Assembly (NCBI GenBank): GCA_002343425.1
Contig: DDSO01000013.1
Span: forward strand, 1 to 18,832
Source of the DNA: Brevundimonas sp. UBA2388
GTDB taxonomy: Bacteria; Pseudomonadota; Alphaproteobacteria; Caulobacterales; Caulobacteraceae
Reading direction: 5' to 3'
Length of the DNA: 18,832 bases
Shown here piece by piece: positions 6,283 to 13,724 of the stretch. Position 1 is the first letter of the stretch, and every line of letters begins with the position of its first letter. The notes under the pieces are model-generated. The model was not told where the DNA came from. It made no database searches and saw only the letters and a program-made list of their open reading frames with translations. The position numbers were made by a program, and so were the translations under genes.

Positions 6283-6702
6283 ATGACCCGATCCGCCTCC
6301 CCTTTCCGTCTCGTCGCCGTTCTGGCCTCGGCCGCGGTCCTGTTCGCGCCGGCCATCGGGACGGCCCAGTCGGCCAGTCTGAATGTCGAGATCGATCAGA
6401 CCCAGCGGGTCCAGCTGCGCGGTCCCGCCGGCTCGGTCATCGTCGGCAACCCCGCCATCGCCGATGTGACGGTGGTGGACGCCAACACCCTCTACATCAC
6501 CGGCAAGGGCAACGGGGTCACCGAGATCGTGGCGGTCGACACGATCGGTCGCACGGTGTTCCAGAGCCAGATCGTGGTGACCGACGGCGCGGGCGTGGGC
6601 CGTGTCCGGGTCTGGCGCGGCGGCCAGGCCACCGAGATGGCGTGCGCCTCGTCATGCTCGCCCTCCCTTCGCGGGACCAGCGGCGCCGCGCCGACGCCCT
6701 GA
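6283..6702 (+). CDS. Stand-alone pilus assembly N-terminal domain protein (CpaC N-domain paralogue)
   Basis: Predicted secreted protein of 139 residues. A signal peptide covers about residues 1-30 (ending GTAQSA). The body, about 32-105, matches the N-terminal domain of CpaC secretins: GSVIVGNPAIADVTVVDANT and GKGNGVTEIVAVDTIGRTVF parallel VIVPNPMVAEAML and the GLQPGETDAVVLDTAGRTIL block of the cpaC product. There is no secretin channel domain. The C-terminal 25 residues are low-complexity with two cysteines. It sits 14 nt before the TadE gene in the same direction, divergent from the pilA genes, so a role in the same pilus is likely. Caulobacter carries accessory cpa genes of this kind, but I cannot fix the symbol. 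The ATG at 6283 gives a proper signal peptide. Confidence 0.85.
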   Translation: MTRSASPFRLVAVLASAAVLFAPAIGTAQSASLNVEIDQTQRVQLRGPAGSVIVGNPAIADVTVVDANTLYITGKGNGVTEIVAVDTIGRTVFQSQIVVTDGAGVGRVRVWRGGQATEMACASSCSPSLRGTSGAAPTP

Positions 6703-6715
6703 GGAAATCGGGCCG

Positions 6716-7270
6716 GTGCCTTCCCGCTCCTCTCATCAGCCCCGAAGACGGTCTCGCGCGCGCTTCGCCCGACGCCTGATCCGCTCGACCGACGGCTCGG
6801 CCGCGGTCGAGTTCGGCATGGTCGCCCTGCCCTTCATCCTGATGATGTTCGCCATCCTCGAGCTCGGCATCGTCTTCGTGACCGATTCCGTTCTTGAGAA
6901 CGCCACCATCGAGACCGGACGGCTGGTGCGCACCGGCCAGGCCAGCGCCCAGTCTATGACGGCGGCCACGTTCAAGACGTCTTTGTGCGCCCGGATGAGC
7001 GTCTTCGCCGCCGACTGCAACAGCCGCGCCACCGTCGATGTCCGGGTGATCCCGCAGTTCGCCACCACCCCGCCCGACCCCATGGCCGGCGGCACGTTCA
7101 ACAATGGCGTCCTGACCTACAACAACGGCGCGCCCGGCGACCTGGTCCTGGTGCGGGTCTGGTATCGCCAGCCGCTGCTGACGACCTTCCTGGCCCAGGG
7201 TCTGTCGCGCATGAACGACGGCGCCGCCATGCTGACCGCGACCACCGCCTTCCGGAATGAACCGGCATGA
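6716..7270 (+). CDS. TadE-like pilus assembly protein (minor pseudopilin)
   Basis: Minor pilin-like protein of the Flp pilus. From the GTG at 6716, preceded by GAGGAA 10 nt upstream, it has 184 residues. After a very basic N-terminus comes the TadE signature DGSAAVEFGMVALPFILMM, with the Glu expected at mature position +5 and a hydrophobic helix (about residues 24-48). The rest is periplasmic and contains two cysteines (LCARMSVFAADCN) that could form a disulfide. The frame is open upstream to 6602, but that extension is Arg/Pro-rich and overlaps the previous gene. It overlaps the next TadE-like gene by ATGA. The pair resembles the tadE/tadF or cpaJ/cpaK arrangement; I leave the symbol open. 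Confidence 0.9.
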   Translation: MPSRSSHQPRRRSRARFARRLIRSTDGSAAVEFGMVALPFILMMFAILELGIVFVTDSVLENATIETGRLVRTGQASAQSMTAATFKTSLCARMSVFAADCNSRATVDVRVIPQFATTPPDPMAGGTFNNGVLTYNNGAPGDLVLVRVWYRQPLLTTFLAQGLSRMNDGAAMLTATTAFRNEPA

Positions 7271-7803
7271 TGCGGCGGGGCGTATTCTCGCGGCTCGGTC
7301 GCGACGAGCGGGGCGTTTCGGCGGTCGAGTTCGCCCTGCTCGCCCCGGTGCTGATCGCCTTCTATTTCGGCATGGCCGAATTCTGCCAGGGCTTCATGGC
7401 CCAGAAGCGGATGGGCCACGTCTCGGCCATGGTCGCGGATCTGGTAGCCCAGGAAGACACGGTCGCGATCGCGAACCTGGACGACATCTTCGACATCGGC
7501 GGTCTGATCATGAAGCCGTTCCCGACCGCCGCCCTGAAACAGCGGGTCAGCAGCGTCACCCGCACATCCGGCGTCGCACGGGTCGACTGGAGCCGTGGCG
7601 ACGGCATGGCCGCCCGGGCCGTCAACTCCACCATCACCCTGCCCACCGATCTGATCGCCAACGGCGAGAGCGTCATCGTGTCGGAAGCGACCTATGACTA
7701 CGATTCTCCGGTCGACTATTTCATGCCCGGCATCACGCAGTTCTCGCACATCTATTATCTGCGCCCGCGGACGGTCGATAAAACCCTCTGCTCGAACTGC
7801 TAG
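7267..7803 (+). CDS. TadE/TadG family pilus assembly protein, second minor pilin
   Basis: 178-residue protein with the TadE-type N-terminus DERGVSAVEFALLAPVLIAF (Glu in the +5 context) and one hydrophobic helix at about residues 20-40. A periplasmic part ends in CSNC. It lacks the von Willebrand A domain of full-length TadG and is closer in size to TadE/TadF. The ATG overlaps the stop of the upstream tadE-like gene, implying coupled translation and probably equal amounts of the two minor subunits. Its stop overlaps that of convergent pabB within the palindrome CTAG (7800-7803). No terminator is evident between the two genes. Confidence 0.9.
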   Translation: MMRRGVFSRLGRDERGVSAVEFALLAPVLIAFYFGMAEFCQGFMAQKRMGHVSAMVADLVAQEDTVAIANLDDIFDIGGLIMKPFPTAALKQRVSSVTRTSGVARVDWSRGDGMAARAVNSTITLPTDLIANGESVIVSEATYDYDSPVDYFMPGITQFSHIYYLRPRTVDKTLCSNC

Positions 7804-9101
7804 AGCCCGGTCAGGGCTTCCCTCAATGCCCTGATCTTGGCCTCGGTCTCCGCCAGCTCCGCGGCCGGATCGCTGTCCGCGACGATGCCCGCACCGGCCA
7901 GGGTGCGGAAGCGCCAACGCCCCTTCGCCCGTTCGAACGAGGCCGTCCGGATCAGCACCGAGGCCGTCAGCCGGCCATCATCCTCGATATGGAACAGACT
8001 GCCGCACCAGGGTCCGCGGGGCGGCTCATGCCCGGCGATCACCTTCATCGCCTCATGCTTGGGCGCGCCGGTGATGGAGCCCGGCGGGAAAGTCGCCTCG
8101 AGCAGGTCCGCCGGTCCGACGCCCGGGCGAGCCAGCCCCTCGACCGTCGAAACCAGATGGTGGACGGTCGGATGGCTCTCGACCTCGAACAGGGTCGAAA
8201 CGGCAACCGTGCCCGGCTCGGCGACGCGGGACAGGTCATTGCGCATCAGATCGACGATCATCAGGTTCTCGGCCTGATCCTTGGCGCTGGCCCGTAGCTC
8301 GTCGGCCAGGGCGGCGTCGCGAACGGGATCAGGATCGCGCGGACGGGTGCCCTTGATCGGCCGGCTCTCGATCCGGCGGCTGTCCGGATCGAAGGTCAGG
8401 AACAGTTCGGGCGAATTGGACACCACGGCGCGGTCGCCCAGCCTCCAGAAGGCGCCATAGGCTGCGGCCCGGTCCGCCAACCTGAGCATGATGTCAAAGG
8501 GGTCGACGCCGGAACCCAGCTCACCGGCCCAGGCCCGGGCGATATTGGCCTGATAGAGCTGTCCTGCGCCAATCCGTGACACGACATCGGCGACAGCCGC
8601 GAGATAGGTCTCCGGCGGCGCTTCTGCGGTGAAGGCATCGGCGGGCGCCGGCGAGCGGGCCGGATCGACCGCGGCGGCGAGCCAGTGTTCGGCGCTGTCG
8701 GCGGCGGCGCGGGCGGCGTCCGGATCCTCGCCCCGGCCGATCACGCGGACCGTCCTGCCCTGATGGTCGAAGGCCAGCATGGCCGGGTAGCGGGCCAGCA
8801 TCAGGTCCGGCCAGACGGGCTCACGCGAACCGGTCGCGGCGCGGGCTCCGGCGTCATAGGCGATCAGGCCGACCACCCCGGCGGAGAAGTCGGCGCTTCG
8901 CAACAGGTCGAGCGAACCGCCCTGCCCGGTATCTCCCACATGGACCCGGTCCGGCCCGGCGGCGACGAACGACCATCGGCCCAGAGCGCCGCCGTCTGAC
9001 AACAGGGCCAGCGGTCCCTCCAGGTGGCGCAGGCCCGCAGCGACCGCCAGCGGGCTGCGCCAGGGCCGCTCGCGGACCTCGAGGGATCGCGCCGGGGTCA
9101 C
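7800..9101 (-). CDS. pabB: Aminodeoxychorismate synthase component I
   Basis: Converts chorismate plus ammonia to 4-amino-4-deoxychorismate in the folate pathway; the ammonia comes from a PabA glutaminase not seen here. The 433-residue protein carries the chorismate-binding domain from about residue 160. Its motif PIKGTRPR (Lys250) marks PabB rather than anthranilate synthase, which has PIAGT. Other signatures are ENLMIVDLMRNDLSRV, FPPGSITGAPK and GAGIVADSDPAAEL. It is not fused to a PabC lyase. The start is GTG (9099-9101), overlapping the upstream phosphatase stop as GTGA, so translation is coupled. The N-terminal 150 residues are less conserved, as usual for the family. Confidence 0.93.
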   Translation of the reverse strand: MTPARSLEVRERPWRSPLAVAAGLRHLEGPLALLSDGGALGRWSFVAAGPDRVHVGDTGQGGSLDLLRSADFSAGVVGLIAYDAGARAATGSREPVWPDLMLARYPAMLAFDHQGRTVRVIGRGEDPDAARAAADSAEHWLAAAVDPARSPAPADAFTAEAPPETYLAAVADVVSRIGAGQLYQANIARAWAGELGSGVDPFDIMLRLADRAAAYGAFWRLGDRAVVSNSPELFLTFDPDSRRIESRPIKGTRPRDPDPVRDAALADELRASAKDQAENLMIVDLMRNDLSRVAEPGTVAVSTLFEVESHPTVHHLVSTVEGLARPGVGPADLLEATFPPGSITGAPKHEAMKVIAGHEPPRGPWCGSLFHIEDDGRLTASVLIRTASFERAKGRWRFRTLAGAGIVADSDPAAELAETEAKIRALREALTGL

Positions 9102-9877
9102 GCTGCCAGCCGCGCGCCGATCCGGTCGCGCAGGGCCGTATCGACCCCGAGCGCCTGCTCCAGATAGGCGTCGATCGATCCGTGAAGCGTCGCGATCTCC
9201 GCCAGGGCGGTGTCCAGATAGACGGGCTCAACCCCTAGAAAGGCGACCACGGCGTCATGGGACGCGGCCCGGCCGGTCATGGCCTGAAGCTGACGGGCGA
9301 TGCCGGGCGCCCGGCCTGCCAGATCGACGGCCGTATTGGTCAGCAGGTAGTCCGCGACCATGTCGTCTTTATGCACGCCGAGCAGGTGGTGGGTCAGGGC
9401 GGCGAGCAGGCCCGTACGGTCCTTGCCCGCTGCGCAGTGGATCAGCACCGGGCCGTCCGCATCGCCCAGCGCCCGGAAATAGCGCGCGAACAGGTCGAGA
9501 TGCGACGGCTCAAACGCCAGCCGCCGGTAGGTGTCGGTCATGAACCGCCGGCCGGAATCCGGCGTCAGGTCGGCTGTCCGCAGGAAGGTGATATGCGGCG
9601 CCTCGCCGCCGTCGTCATGAGCGCTGTCGATCACCGCGCCCGAGAACCCGGGCGGCCGTTTCGAGGGCTGGTCGCGGCGCTCCGATGGCCGGCGCAGGTC
9701 GACCACCGTGGTGATCGCCAGCGCGCCGAGGCGCTCCAGATCGGCCTCGCTGGCCCGCGCCTGATGGCCGGACCGGAACAGCCGGCCGGGCGCGATCCTT
9801 CGCCCGGCCGCGGTGGCGTAGTCGCCGTAGTCGCGGAAATTGTCGAGGGCGTCGAAGCGGTGAATGCGGCCGGTCAT
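9098..9877 (-). CDS. Tyrosine-protein phosphatase (PF13350-type)
   Basis: Predicted cytosolic phosphatase of the protein tyrosine/serine phosphatase family found in many bacteria. The 259-residue sequence has the N-terminal NFRDYGDYATAAGRRIAPGR and FRSGH motifs. The catalytic P-loop HCAAGKDRTG follows at residues 147-156, with Cys148 as nucleophile and Arg154 binding phosphate. DLRRPSER (about 60-67) is another family block. The substrate (phosphoprotein or phosphoinositide) cannot be read from the sequence. The gene overlaps pabB by 4 nt, so the two are co-transcribed, although no functional link to folate is known to me. The ATG (9875-9877) fits the family N-terminus. No signal peptide is seen. 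Confidence 0.88.
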   Translation of the reverse strand: MTGRIHRFDALDNFRDYGDYATAAGRRIAPGRLFRSGHQARASEADLERLGALAITTVVDLRRPSERRDQPSKRPPGFSGAVIDSAHDDGGEAPHITFLRTADLTPDSGRRFMTDTYRRLAFEPSHLDLFARYFRALGDADGPVLIHCAAGKDRTGLLAALTHHLLGVHKDDMVADYLLTNTAVDLAGRAPGIARQLQAMTGRAASHDAVVAFLGVEPVYLDTALAEIATLHGSIDAYLEQALGVDTALRDRIGARLAA

Positions 9878-9923
9878 TCGCCCTGTCTAGACGACCATCC
9901 CGATGCGAACCACCGCCGCGCGG

Positions 9924-10226
9924 TCACGCCTTGCCGACGAGCCCCTGCATGGCGTCGAGATAGGCGACGAACGCCTTGCGCCCGACGGGCGTCATCGTGG
10001 CCTCGGTCAGGGGTTTGCGGCCCTCGAACCGTTTGGTCACAGCGACGAAGCCGGCGTCCTCCAGCTTGCGCAGGTGCACCGACAGATTGCCGTCCGTGGT
10101 CTGCAGCCGCGCCTTCAGGGTGTTGAAATCCGCGCTTTCGACGCCCGACAGCACGGCCATGATCCCCAGACGCACCCGGCCGTGGATGACCTCGTCGATG
10201 CGGTTGATGTCGAACTCATCCGTCAT
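9924..10226 (-). CDS. Small winged-helix transcriptional regulator (HTH_34/MarR-ArsR-like)
   Basis: 100-residue one-domain DNA-binding protein. Residues 10-85 form a winged helix: INRIDEVIHGRVRLGIMAVL, then a recognition-helix region LQTTDGNLSVHLRKLEDAG, and a wing with KRFEGRKPLTEATMTPVGR. This resembles the small regulators often called winged helix DNA-binding domain proteins. It lacks a ligand domain and the metal-binding cysteines of ArsR sensors. It is the last gene of a three-gene operon, starting 3 nt after the stop of a membrane protein gene. The likely target is the dyad at 11475-11495 in the operon's promoter, giving autoregulation. Family assignment is firm; target and signal are inferred. 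Confidence 0.87.
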   Translation of the reverse strand: MTDEFDINRIDEVIHGRVRLGIMAVLSGVESADFNTLKARLQTTDGNLSVHLRKLEDAGFVAVTKRFEGRKPLTEATMTPVGRKAFVAYLDAMQGLVGKA

Positions 10227-10229
10227 GCG

Positions 10230-10853
10230 TCAGGCCCGCGCCTGCCGCATCAGCATCCAGCCGGGCAGGGCCATCAGCAGGAACAGGGCGCCGGCGTAGG
10301 CCAGATACTGGGCCTCCTGGTCCGCCAGTGACGCCAGAAGTGGCGCTGCGACAAACGATCCGGCTGCCAGCCACCAAAGAACCCGACTCCGGTACATCGT
10401 TGCGCTGACCGCCCAGCCGATGCCGTAGAACACCATGATGACCGACGGCGTCAGGGCCAGGGCCAGCATCGCCGCATCCTCGCCAAGACGGAAGCCGAGC
10501 ACAGCCAGAGAGGCGAACAGGGCGAAAATGCCCCAGCCGAGCGCGCTCCAGGTCGTGCTGGACGCCCGGTTCCCCGCCGTGACCACGCCGGCTTTTCGCT
10601 TCAGGCCCGTGATCACGACGGCAAGGACCACGAAGAACAGGCCGGTCGCGATCAACCAGATGAGTCCATCGGCGAGGACCGGAACATCGATCAGGCCGCT
10701 GATCTGGGCCCAGTAGAACAGGCTGGCGGAGCCGAAGATCAGGCCCGCGAACATGAGGATCGAGGCGCCCTGCATGGGCGCGCCGGCCCCTTCCTCGGCG
10801 AGGCGGCGCATCCAGGCGATGTCGGCGGCGGGGTCTTCGTTGTGATCGGTCAT
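10230..10853 (-). CDS. Multi-pass membrane protein of unknown function, paralogue of the upstream gene
   Basis: 207 residues with a soluble acidic N-terminus (about 1-28) and roughly six hydrophobic segments (about 29-50, 60-82, 103-122, 127-148, 157-175 and 182-202). I do not recognise a named family. The segment IFGSASLFYWAQISGLIDV matches VFGAAHLYQWAILSGAIDL of the upstream gene product, and the overall helix pattern also agrees, so the two are divergent tandem paralogues. The ATG (10851-10853) follows TGAAAGGACG, in which the ribosome-binding site overlaps the upstream stop. The gene lies 15 nt after the upstream one and 3 nt before the winged-helix regulator. A small-molecule transport or sensing role is possible, with no motif to prove it. 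Confidence 0.8.
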   Translation of the reverse strand: MTDHNEDPAADIAWMRRLAEEGAGAPMQGASILMFAGLIFGSASLFYWAQISGLIDVPVLADGLIWLIATGLFFVVLAVVITGLKRKAGVVTAGNRASSTTWSALGWGIFALFASLAVLGFRLGEDAAMLALALTPSVIMVFYGIGWAVSATMYRSRVLWWLAAGSFVAAPLLASLADQEAQYLAYAGALFLLMALPGWMLMRQARA

Positions 10854-10868
10854 GGGGTCAGCGTCCTT

Positions 10869-11438
10869 TCAGAGTCGGCGGCCGAGGGCCAGCCACAGGC
10901 CCGGCAGTAGAGCCGCCAGCGCAAGCGTCGCGGCCTGGATCAGATACTGGTCCGGCGTTCCAAACAACATCGCCGCGCCCGCCGCGCCGCCGAGGGCGAC
11001 GAGGAAAAGCACGCCCATGTTGCGCGTTTCGGTGCGGATGGCCGCTATGGCCCAGGCGACGGCGTAAAGGGCCAGGCCGGCGACCGCGTTCCAGCGCATC
11101 AGGCCCCAGTCGCCGGCTGCGTTCGAGATCGCCGCAAGGGCCAGGGCGACGCCCACGTGTGCCAGGATGAAGGCGCGCGACCAACCGGCGGCGACGCGTG
11201 CAGCCTCGCCGCCATTGCGCCGAAGCCGGACCAGGCCGGTCAGGAAGATGGCGACGGCCGCAGCCCAGCTGAGGCCCAGCGTCGCCGGATGAAGGTCGAT
11301 GGCGCCGCTGAGAATGGCCCATTGATAGAGGTGGGCGGCGCCGAAGACGGACCCGGCCAGCAGCAGCAGGCGGCCGGCGGAGACGGCGACGCACGCGTCG
11401 GAGCGCGGCGTGTCGAAAGTGAAGGCGGCTGCGGTCAT
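10869..11438 (-). CDS. Multi-pass membrane protein of unknown function, first gene of a three-gene operon
   Basis: 189 residues from the ATG at 11436-11438, which has GGAG 9 nt upstream. The frame remains open to 11738, but the extension crosses the promoter dyad and overlaps the divergent methyltransferase gene, so it was rejected. About six hydrophobic segments follow a short soluble N-terminus of about 20 residues. It shares the block VFGAAHLYQWAILSGAIDL and its topology with the next gene. Arg-rich loops (VRLRRNGGEAARV) suggest cytoplasmic faces. No catalytic motif is seen. The promoter region contains the 11475-11495 inverted repeat, probably the operator for the regulator encoded at the operon's end. 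Confidence 0.78.
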   Translation of the reverse strand: MTAAAFTFDTPRSDACVAVSAGRLLLLAGSVFGAAHLYQWAILSGAIDLHPATLGLSWAAAVAIFLTGLVRLRRNGGEAARVAAGWSRAFILAHVGVALALAAISNAAGDWGLMRWNAVAGLALYAVAWAIAAIRTETRNMGVLFLVALGGAAGAAMLFGTPDQYLIQAATLALAALLPGLWLALGRRL

Positions 11439-11474
11439 GGTTGAATCTCCGTGTGCAGCCTCCCCATGCCACAC

Positions 11475-11495
11475 GTACTTTGCATTGTAAAGTAC
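11475..11495. promoter_or_regulatory. Inverted repeat operator in the 11438-11562 divergent region
   Basis: GTACTTT-N7-AAAGTAC is a perfect 7-bp dyad, and the central GCATTGT extends the near-symmetry (ACTTT.CA.TG.AAAGT, 17 bp). On the minus strand it contains TACAAT, a good -10 hexamer, about 46 nt before the membrane-protein start. A bound dimeric winged-helix protein would block this promoter and perhaps also affect the methyltransferase gene 67 bp away. The repeat is seen directly; the regulator pairing is inferred from the operon's own HTH gene. Confidence 0.6.
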
Positions 11496-11561
11496 TTCGT
11501 TTGAACTGACTGAGCCACCTGGAGGCCTTGCCCGGCTGGTCGTGACGGGAGACAAGCCGGC

Positions 11562-12323
11562 ATGTCCACCCGCTCCCCCATGAGTTTCCAGCGCATCGCC
11601 TATGAGGTCCGCGAGGTCTGCAACGGTGTCGAGCTGGCCGCGATCGAGGCCGCCGTCGCACGCACAGGGCTCGGCGCGGACGCCACGGCGATCGACATCG
11701 GCACCGGCAATGCCACGGTGGCCATCCGGCTGGCGCAACGCTTCGGCCTGACGGTCGCGGCCGTCGAGCTGGATCCCGTCATGGCGGAACTGGCCCGGAG
11801 CCGGATCGAGGCGGCGGGCGCCGGGGACCGGGTCTCCCTGACTGTCGCTCGCGCAGCCGAAATGCTGGCGCGGACGGAACCCGTCGATCTGATCGTGGCG
11901 CTGGGGACCACCGATGTCAGCGGCGAGGGCCGGCCGACGCCTGAGGCCGGCTTCCTCGCCGTGCGGCGGAGCCTGAAGCCCGGCGGCTGGCTGGTGTGGG
12001 GCGATGTCGTCTGGCTGGCGGAGCCGCCTGCCCCCCTACGCCAGATCACCGAGGCCACCAACCTCTATACCGACGACGCCGGCTGGCGCGCGGCGGCCGT
12101 GGCGGCCGGATTCGAGGTCATCGACAGCCGGATTTCGCCGCAGGATGTGTTCGACGCCTATGCCGGCGACTCGGTCGCCGCCGCCCGCGCCTGGGTGGAT
12201 GCCCATCCCGAGGCCCCGGAAGCGGGCTCGATCCGCTTCAACGCCGACCGTGTGCAGGCCATCATGGAGTTCGGCCGCGACTATATCGGCTTCGGCCTCT
12301 ATCTGCTGCACAACCCGGACTGA
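11562..12323 (+). CDS. Class I SAM-dependent methyltransferase, substrate unknown
   Basis: Rossmann-fold methyltransferase of 253 residues. Motif I is AIDIGTGNATVAIRLAQRFG (about 43-62). The acidic residue binding SAM ribose is in AAVELDP. A later motif is VDLIVALGTTDVSG, followed by LKPGGWLVWGDVVW. The C-terminus, with AEPPAPLRQITEATNLYTDD and EFGRDYIGFGLYLL, resembles small-molecule methyltransferases rather than rRNA or protein enzymes, but the substrate is not evident. The start ATG is at 11562, with GGGAG 11 nt upstream; an alternative is Met7 at 11580. It is divergent from the membrane-protein operon and may share its operator. It ends 6 nt before the convergent Rieske gene. Confidence 0.86.
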   Translation: MSTRSPMSFQRIAYEVREVCNGVELAAIEAAVARTGLGADATAIDIGTGNATVAIRLAQRFGLTVAAVELDPVMAELARSRIEAAGAGDRVSLTVARAAEMLARTEPVDLIVALGTTDVSGEGRPTPEAGFLAVRRSLKPGGWLVWGDVVWLAEPPAPLRQITEATNLYTDDAGWRAAAVAAGFEVIDSRISPQDVFDAYAGDSVAAARAWVDAHPEAPEAGSIRFNADRVQAIMEFGRDYIGFGLYLLHNPD

Positions 12324-12329
12324 CCGGCG

Positions 12330-12710
12330 TCAGGCTGTGCGGATGATCCCGCCCGAGGCCGCGACCGGCCATGGCGTCAGTCTGGCCCCGGCACAGGGAC
12401 CGCCCACGCAGGCGCCCGAAAGCGGCTCGAAGACCGCCCCGTGCCAGCCGCACAGGATCAGCGACCCGTCGGGGATCAGATATTTGTCCAGCTCGACCGC
12501 CAGCGGAAACCCCTGGTGGGGGCAGCGATCGACATAGCCCGCGACCTGCCCGGCCTTGCGCACGACAAAGCCGTGGAAGAAGGCCTCGCCGATCTGCAGA
12601 ACAAAGCCGCGCGAGCCGGGATCGGCGATGTCGGCCTCGGCGCAGAGGGCGACGCCGGGCGGCGTGGTCCAGACGCGTTTGCGTTCGCTGGTCGGCGGGG
12701 TCTCGTCCAT
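12330..12710 (-). CDS. Small Rieske [2Fe-2S] domain protein
   Basis: 126-residue soluble electron-transfer protein consisting of one Rieske domain. The cluster ligands are present as CPH (Cys63, His65) and CGWH (Cys87, His90), the C-X-H...C-X2-H pattern. The neighbouring residues (DRCPHQGFPLA, LCGWHGAVFEPLSG) fit ferredoxin-type rather than bc1-type Rieske proteins. No signal peptide or membrane anchor is present, so it is probably cytosolic. The redox partner is not encoded nearby. It starts 6 nt after the gpsA stop and is probably co-transcribed with gpsA and perhaps tsaD. Similar single-domain proteins often annotate as Rieske (2Fe-2S) protein with no known role. Confidence 0.9.
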   Translation of the reverse strand: MDETPPTSERKRVWTTPPGVALCAEADIADPGSRGFVLQIGEAFFHGFVVRKAGQVAGYVDRCPHQGFPLAVELDKYLIPDGSLILCGWHGAVFEPLSGACVGGPCAGARLTPWPVAASGGIIRTA

Positions 12711-12716
12711 CCGAAG

Positions 12717-13715
12717 CTAGTGCCGTTCGGCCTTGAGCGGGCGGGACAGCAGATTGTCGATCACCGCCTCGACCGTGGTCTCGCCGCTCAGCAGGGCCGC
12801 GACCGCCAGCGAGATCGGCATGTCGACGCCCATCTTCGCCGCCAGCTCACGCACCGCCGGCGCGCTCTCATAGCCCTCGGCCACCGACCGTTTGCCCGCC
12901 AGCGCCTCCTCCACCGTCTGGCCCTGCCCGAGGGCCAGACCCAGGCTCATGTTGCGCGACTGGGGGCTGGAGCAGGTCAGCACCAGATCGCCGAGCCCGC
13001 ACAGGCCGGCCACCGTCTCGGCCTGACCGCCGAGGGCGACGCCCATCCGGGTCATCTCGGCGAAGCCGCGGGTGATCAGGGCGGCATGGGCGCTGCGGCC
13101 GAGACCCCGCCCCTCGGCCATGCCGCAGGCGATGGCCAGAACATTCTTGATCGCCCCACCGACCTCGGCGCCGATCAGATCGGTGGCCAGATAGGGCCGG
13201 AAGCCCGGCGCGGACAGGGTCCACATCAGCTCCTCGCCCAGCGCCTCGTCGGCGCAGGCCAGGGTGACGGCGCTGGGCAGGCCGCGCGCCACCTCGCCGG
13301 CGAAACTGGGCCCGGACAGGACCGCGGCCGGGGCGGCCGGCAAGGTCTCGGCCAGCACGTCGGTCATCAGTTTCAGGGAACCCCGCTCGATCCCCTTGGA
13401 GCAGAGGATCACTGGCACGCCGGGGCGATGGTGGTCGGCGAAGGCCGCAAGCGTCGACCGCATATGCTGGGCCGGCGGCACGGCGAGGATCAGGTCACAG
13501 GCGCCGAGGTCGGCCAGTTCGGACGTCACCGACACATGGTCGTCCAGCGTGATGCCGGGCAGGAAGGCTTCGTTGACGCGGCGGGCGCGGATGCTCTCGA
13601 CCACCTCGGGCTCGCGGGCCTGCAACAGGACGTCGAGCCCGGCCCAGCCGGCGACCTGGGCCAGGGCCGTACCCCAGGCGCCGGCGCCGATCACTCCCGC
13701 GGTCTTGAACTGCAT
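12717..13715 (-). CDS. gpsA: NAD(P)-dependent glycerol-3-phosphate dehydrogenase
   Basis: Reduces dihydroxyacetone phosphate to sn-glycerol-3-phosphate for phospholipid synthesis, in the cytosol. The 332-residue protein has the N-terminal nucleotide-binding motif [13 protein letters not shown] (GxGxxG, residues 7-19). SKGIE follows, with Lys107. The catalytic-domain block is [17 protein letters not shown] with the active Lys190, and then [16 protein letters not shown]. Length and motifs are typical. The ATG (13713-13715) lies 9 nt after the tsaD stop, and the Rieske gene follows after 6 nt, so the three probably form one transcript. The pairing of tsaD with gpsA is seen in other alphaproteobacteria. 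Confidence 0.97.
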   Translation of the reverse strand: MQFKTAGVIGAGAWGTALAQVAGWAGLDVLLQAREPEVVESIRARRVNEAFLPGITLDDHVSVTSELADLGACDLILAVPPAQHMRSTLAAFADHHRPGVPVILCSKGIERGSLKLMTDVLAETLPAAPAAVLSGPSFAGEVARGLPSAVTLACADEALGEELMWTLSAPGFRPYLATDLIGAEVGGAIKNVLAIACGMAEGRGLGRSAHAALITRGFAEMTRMGVALGGQAETVAGLCGLGDLVLTCSSPQSRNMSLGLALGQGQTVEEALAGKRSVAEGYESAPAVRELAAKMGVDMPISLAVAALLSGETTVEAVIDNLLSRPLKAERH

Positions 13716-13724
13716 GCGTCGTCC

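Noticed and set aside
6602..6715. A longer start for the first TadE-like gene
   Set aside because: The extension is Arg/Pro-rich and overlaps the previous gene; the GTG at 6716 has a good ribosome-binding site.
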